Positions 61,085-64,000 of a DNA stretch of 64,000 nucleotides are shown in pieces. Every line of letters starts with the position of its first letter. Positions within the stretch are counted from its first letter, which is position 1. The notes under the pieces are model-generated. The model saw only the letters and a list, made by a program, of their open reading frames with translations, had not been told where the DNA came from and searched no databases. The stretch is from positions 24,641,695-24,705,694 of the forward strand of contig NC_091143.1 in assembly GCF_041381155.1 (NCBI RefSeq), given 5' to 3'. A program made the position numbers and the translations under genes. Source of the DNA: Argopecten irradians (lineage: Eukaryota; Mollusca; Bivalvia; Pectinida; Pectinidae).

Positions 61085-64000
61085 AGTTACTGGAACAGAT
61101 AAGTACTATGAATGGAACCACTGCAGGAAAAAAGCCACATACAGAAGACAGCACAAAAGAAAATGTGCGACAGAGGAGAGGCAGTACGGGAAGGGCGGCC
61201 TCGGAGGATAACCCTGGGGAGTCTGATTCGGTGGAGAAAAGTTACACACAAGATCAGATTGATGCAGTGAAAAGGTTAGTATATAGTGATACTATACAAG
61301 TTGTACATGCTCTATACGTTCAATACATGTATTAGATAGTTACTTTTTGGATTTGGGTGGTGTATGTATTTCATTTTTGAGTTTTTCTTATGAAAGCTGA
61401 AGCAGTGACATTGATTTGTTCTTTAATTTCATTGTTTGTTTTGATTATTTGTGTCCTAAAATGAAGTTTCAATTAAACTTTACTTGATATACAGTAGATT
61501 TGTAGCTGTAGAATTTGTTCAGTCAATATTCACACAAATGCATGTATCATGATGTGTTATCGTACATATAGCTCCTTAAGTGATTAGTTATTTATACTTA
61601 TACGCAAAATGTAACATTATGACAAATGGAAATGGGATGGTAGCATCAACAACCAAGGATTGTGTGCAAAAGTAATTTATTTATAATTAGTTGACATGTT
61701 TCGGATGGCTAGGCCATCACCCAACAGGAGTTATTTTGGTACAGAATCCTTGGTGTTGATGCTCCATCCCATTTCCATTTGTCATTTTAACTATATTGTC
61801 TATTGTACGGAGCCCTGTTGAATACTTCTTTTATCCACCTTGTATTCCCTCCTCTGAACCTTCACTGACCAGCACCTTGAGGACGTTGGATGTCTCTGCC
61901 TTCCCCCTTTATTCACTTTTAATTATACTGTCTACTGTAAATAATTGTATATATCCATTTCTCCTACTCTAGGGTAAAGAAATGCAAGGATTACTACGAT
62001 ATACTTGGGGTGCAGAAAGATGCTACAGAAAATGATTTAAAGAAGGCATATAGGAAACTAGCTTTACAGATGCATCCTGACAAAAACAAAGCTCCTGGAG
62101 CTACAGAGGCATTTAAAGGTATTCATCAGTAGTTGACTTTACATTTTAGTGCAATGATTAATTCTTACATTTACTACAATAGCTATATAAACGGTAAAGA
62201 GAAAATAAATTTGTGCAATCATATACAGTTTATACGCAGATATTTAAGGAAAGTTCCTTTTGAGATATCATTAATGGGATATTTATACATATATATTTTT
62301 TGTTTATGTCTTTTCCTTGCAGCCATTGGTAACGCCTTCTCTGTTCTCAGTGACACAGAGAAAAGAAGGAAGTATGATTTATATGGTCCTGAGACAGATA
62401 CAACAGATTCACGGAGAGGTCATCACCATGACTACACACATGGTTTTGAAGGCAAGTAAAACGACATCAGCCAAGTTCCTGTATAGCAGATGTAATTGAA
62501 CATGTGCTTCTCCTTTAATGTTTCATAACCTAGCTCTTAAACAGTTCATAAATGTTATCAATGCAGGAAAACATTTAATGATTCTTCTAATAAAATGCAC
62601 AAAATAAATCAATTTGATCAAAATTTTAAAAGATCTTATTTTAATTAATCATATACACCTATCCTGTGATCAAAGTTACACTGTCAATACATGTTCAGTG
62701 TAGTAATCTTGTGAATATATTGTCAGCGTGTTTTACTGTCCATCTAATCACAAAATCAATCCTATGTAGCTTCATAAATCTGAAGACATTTTCTATAACA
62801 ACTGTAGGATACTTGGTTAAGAAGTTTAATTCATAAAATTACATGTACATAATTTTTATAGTGTAAAATATCAAGTTTTAATATGTAAGTTTCATGTATC
62901 AAAATTATGACTACCAGTATATCATTAAATTGACATTAGATAAATTTGAAGTATGCCTGTCAATTCCTCACTGTATCATTTTGCAGTTTTTTAATCATTG
63001 TATTATTCTTGCACAGGTGATATATCTCCAGAAGAACTGTTTAACATGTTTTTCGGTGGAGGATTTCCCACAAGTAAGTTTTCTACAGCTTAAATGTTTG
63101 ATATTTGGCTTTGATCAAAAACTTTCTTCGGGTTCAATGGTGTTTCCATACAAAATTCATATTGTACTTTAAATAATATACATAATTACTTGTATTTTAA
63201 CAATTTATGCTGTAAGCAGAATTATTGTTTTATTTTTATAAACAAGATGAAAATACACAACATTGAATATTTGATTTTGTGTTGTAATAATAGTGGTTAA
63301 ATTTCATAACAGGTGAAAGACTTAGCAAAAAAGATGTTAGATGGGAATTATACTGGAATGATTCTGTCTATCATATTCAAATCCTGTCCAGACTGTCTTA
63401 AACATTATTAACTGATGTTGATGAAACTACACAGGAGTTATGGGGACTGTGTATAAATGTCTTCTTTTGAAAACAATGTTGTAATGGAAATTGGGTCATT
63501 GTACTTTTGTGGAGAACCAATATATCAATGGTTATAATTTTAAAAACATCAAATGCCATTTGGTTGTCAATAGTTACCAAAATAAAATATCATTAAACTG
63601 ATGGTCACAAATGAGGGGTAGTGTGGGCATTATAATTAGTTGGCCATTTGATTATATTTAACGTCGATAATTTTGCATGAGACTTGGGTTTCCTGTAATA
63701 TTGAAGGTCTATTGCTAAAATTCTTTCTTTCCTATCATGATTTTCCTATCATGATAAACCATTTCTTTGTATAATTCTGACATTAATCTTTTCAGATCAT
63801 GTGTACACAACACACAGACAGAGACATACACAACATCACCATCAGCATCATCGTGCTAGTAATGTCTCCAACGACGTAAGTACATCATTGTGCTAGTAAT
63901 GTCTCCAATGACGTAAGTACATCATCATGCTAGTAATGTCGCCAACGACGTAAGTAAATCTTCGTGCTAGTAATGTCTCCAACGACGTAATTACATCATC
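61085..64000 (+). CDS. DNAJB12/DNAJB14-like ER J-domain protein, exons 2-6 (both ends open)
   Basis: Exons: 61085-61274, 61973-62118, 62323-62451, 63017-63073, 63796-63875, all in phase. The text reads [19 protein letters not shown] (human DNAJB14: LLEIIMKNGSTAG), then the J domain [20 protein letters not shown]...[15 protein letters not shown] with the HPD motif, then [38 protein letters not shown] (human DITPEDLFNIFFGGGFPS) and a His-rich linker. Human DNAJB12/14 are tail-proximal single-span ER proteins that bring Hsc70 to membrane substrates. The membrane span and DUF1977 part lie past the window. The N-terminal exon was not found between FIRRM and exon 2. The border of exon 4 uses a GC donor. 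Confidence 0.92.
61621..61786. mobile_element. MITE family 7, about 166 bp, in DNAJB intron 2
   Basis: Inverted ends GACAAATGGAAATGGGATGG and CCATCCCATTTCCATTTGTC, continuing over about 40 bp (AGCATCAAC...CCAAGGATT against AATCCTTGG.GTTGATGCT). Non-coding. Confidence 0.85.
63848..64000 (+). repeat. 37-bp array made from the DNAJB exon 6/intron 6 border
   Basis: The unit CATCATCGTGCTAGTAATGT then CTCCAACGACGTAAGTA includes the last 28 bases of exon 6 and the donor GTAAGT. Four copies start near 63848, 63885, 63922 and 63959, and a fifth is cut by the window end. The fourth has GTAATT instead of GTAAGT. Confidence 0.92.

Overview
The window is AT-rich, intron-rich animal DNA. The gene content, tRNA-derived SINEs with a CTCCGGGTACT-like core, and dispersed repeats ending in ACAAGAGG/CCTCTTGT point to a marine bivalve mollusc, possibly a scallop. 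That assignment rests on my knowledge of such repeats, not on a database search. All three recognisable host genes lie on the + strand.

Layout. 1-14373: no gene recognised; a 42-bp minisatellite (430-1425), a SINE (7986-8410) and repeat fragments. 14374-17145: a Shaw/Kv3-like voltage-gated potassium channel, 5' truncated, with two possible C-terminal ends, followed by a 45-bp minisatellite. 20061-26963: MITEs, a decayed pogo/Tigger-type transposase and a repeat of the ACAAGAGG family. 27459-43768: a complete 24-exon gene for the orthologue of human C1orf112/FIRRM, the partner of the AAA ATPase FIGNL1 that limits RAD51. All its exon phases join correctly, except that exon 3 carries a 14-bp tandem duplication. 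43918-49430: two long non-autonomous repeats with internal tandem arrays, fragments of other repeats and a LINE reverse-transcriptase remnant. 49552-59701: a 10.15-kb DNA transposon with perfect 86-bp terminal inverted repeats and two convergent, intron-containing genes, a RecQ-like helicase (+) and a roughly 1,000-residue zinc-finger transposase (-). 61085-64000: exons 2-6 of a DNAJB12/DNAJB14-type ER J-protein gene that runs off the window.

Two features stand out. The first is the helicase-plus-transposase transposon, whose architecture fits the helicase-bearing Academ class (AcademH). Its transposase gene can be laid out as eight exons but has three small frame breaks, while its helicase gene and its ends look intact. 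The second is tandem duplication at exon-intron borders: the 5' splice site of FIRRM exon 7 is in a 13-copy 86-bp array, the 5' splice site of DNAJB exon 6 is in a 37-bp array, and the 3' splice site of FIRRM exon 15 is duplicated upstream.

Gene calls come from reading translated exons, splice borders and phase continuity by eye, and from remembered family sequences. No search was run.
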